From JANNAT01 sp031422555 (GTDB lineage: Bacteria > Pseudomonadota > Alphaproteobacteria > Rhodobacterales > Rhodobacteraceae), in contig JANPLZ010000024.1 of the NCBI GenBank assembly GCA_031422555.1, positions 1 to 8,009 on the forward strand: a DNA stretch of 8,009 bases, given 5' to 3'. The number at the start of each line of letters is the position of its first letter. Within the stretch, counting starts at the first letter, position 1. The position numbers and the translations under genes were made by a program. The notes under the pieces were generated by a model. The model saw only the letters and a list, made by a program, of their open reading frames with translations. It had not been told where the DNA came from and did not search any database. This document shows, one piece after another, positions 7,137 through 8,009 of the stretch.

Positions 7137-7949
7137 ATGCGGATTTATTCTCTGGCGGTATATCTGTTTCTTTACATCCCCATCGGGATCATCGCGCTGT
7201 TCAGCTTCAGCGCCGGCCGCAACGCCAGCGAATTCACCGGATTTTCGGTAAAATGGTATGGCACGGCCCTTGCCAATCCCTTTGTAATCGACGCGTTGAA
7301 GACCAGCTTTGTCGTGGCCCTTTGTTCTGCCAGTCTGGCGGCGGTTTTTGGCACTATGGCGGCGTTGGCGTTACAAGGCATGTCGGGCCGGATCAGGGTG
7401 GCGTTTGACGCGCTGATCTATATAGCCGTGATGATCCCCGGCATCGTGATCGGCATCAGCACCCTGATCGCCATCGTCACGCTGTTTGGCTGGCTGAACC
7501 CGGTCTTGACCGCAATCTGGCCGGGGGGTGGGGCCGCACCTCAGCTTTCGATGGGCCTCGGCACGTTGATTGCGGCGCATGGTTTGTTCAATATGGCCTT
7601 GGTCATCATCATCGTGCGCGCGCGTATTGCAGGCATGGACCGCAGCTTTACCGAAGCCTCGGCAGACCTTTATGCCACCCCCTTTGGCACGTTTCGCCAG
7701 ATCACCTTGCCACTGATCCTGCCGGGTATCCTTGCCGGGTTTTTGCTTAGCTTCACTTTCAGTTTTGATGATTTCATTATCGCCTTTTTCGTCGCGGGGT
7801 CCAACACCACGCTTCCGATCTATGTGTTTTCGTCGATCCGTCGTGGGGTCACACCCGAAATCAACGCAATCGGCACCATGGTGCTGGCGCTTTCCCTGAT
7901 CTTGCTGATCACCGCACAGGCGGTGTTGCAGCGCGGGCGGAAGTCGTGA
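7137..7949 (+). CDS. potC: ABC transporter permease, PotC-like
   Basis: Second permease, 270 residues, nine bases after the potB-like stop, with GGGGG five bases before the ATG. Membrane helices are at about 6-25, 55-80, 92-118, 140-160, 197-220 and 244-262. The EAA loop is at 173-197 (EASADLYATPFGTF, then ITLPLILPG). The normally conserved Gly of this loop (LGA) is Tyr179 here. SFTFSFDDFIIAFFVAG (205-221), close to the PotC/PotI signature, and TLPIYVFSSIRRGVTPEINAI (225-245) place it firmly in the PotC family. It is the partner of the preceding permease. Its last codons overlap the GTG of the dehydrogenase gene. Confidence 0.9.
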   Translation: MRIYSLAVYLFLYIPIGIIALFSFSAGRNASEFTGFSVKWYGTALANPFVIDALKTSFVVALCSASLAAVFGTMAALALQGMSGRIRVAFDALIYIAVMIPGIVIGISTLIAIVTLFGWLNPVLTAIWPGGGAAPQLSMGLGTLIAAHGLFNMALVIIIVRARIAGMDRSFTEASADLYATPFGTFRQITLPLILPGILAGFLLSFTFSFDDFIIAFFVAGSNTTLPIYVFSSIRRGVTPEINAIGTMVLALSLILLITAQAVLQRGRKS

Positions 7950-8009
7950 CCGAGGTGTTGCGCGATCAGGTGGCATTTGTGACCGCTGCGGGATCGGGCA
8001 TCGGTCGGG
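7946..8009 (+). CDS. Short-chain dehydrogenase/reductase (N-terminal fragment, cut by window edge)
   Basis: Only 21 codons are visible from GTG 7946, which overlaps the permease stop as GTGA. The start VTEVLRDQVAFVTAAGSGIG fits the first beta strand and dinucleotide-binding loop of an NAD(P)-dependent short-chain dehydrogenase: VAFVT, then the glycine-rich AAGSGIG (usually TGxxxGIG; the first Gly is Ala here, a variant known in the family). GGCGGAAG (7936-7943) just upstream is a modest ribosome site. GTG 7955 is a second possible start. The overlap suggests co-translation with the importer and a role in oxidising or reducing the imported compound or its product; this is an inference. Substrate class and catalytic residues lie outside the window. 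Confidence 0.75.
   Translation, partial: MTEVLRDQVAFVTAAGSGIGR

Noticed and set aside
7371..7976. 201-codon minus-strand open frame opposite the second permease
   Set aside because: It is a charged, low-complexity shadow of the permease and runs into the dehydrogenase start.

Overview
The window looks like a piece of a GC-rich alphaproteobacterial chromosome. The codon use and the DctB/DctD-like and LuxR-solo sequence types fit Rhodobacterales (Roseobacter/Rhodobacter relatives) best; that placement is inferred from sequence style, without a database search. Coding density is very high. There is no RNA gene, insertion sequence, CRISPR array or phage gene, and no gene-free stretch longer than about 90 bases.

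The left half (1-3859) is a three-gene regulatory cluster read on the minus strand. Its order of transcription is a LuxR-type regulator (3859-3038), a DctB-like membrane sensor histidine kinase (2986-1196) and a DctD-like AAA+ response regulator (1199 to beyond the left edge). Kinase and regulator share an ATGA stop/start overlap, so they are very probably a translationally coupled two-component pair.

The right half (3946-8009) is a plus-strand ABC-importer operon of the spermidine/putrescine (PotABCD-like) type. It encodes an ATPase, a Tat-exported periplasmic binding protein, two inner-membrane permeases, and the first 21 codons of a short-chain dehydrogenase/reductase. The dehydrogenase overlaps the last permease by GTGA and is cut by the right edge.

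The two halves diverge from an 86-bp intergenic region (3860-3945). This holds a 26-bp imperfect dyad (3875-3900) overlapping a plausible sigma-70 promoter for the transporter operon. The simplest model, which is an inference, is that the LuxR regulator binds there and controls the importer and possibly itself, while the kinase/regulator pair adds a second input. The substrate is not settled. The binding protein keeps the aromatic residues and one Asp expected of a PotD-like pocket but seems to lack an acidic pair used by E. coli PotD. The response regulator carries GAFAGA where sigma-54 activators normally have GAFTGA, which makes its mode of action worth testing. None of the gene families is new; the interest lies in the regulatory arrangement and these motif departures.
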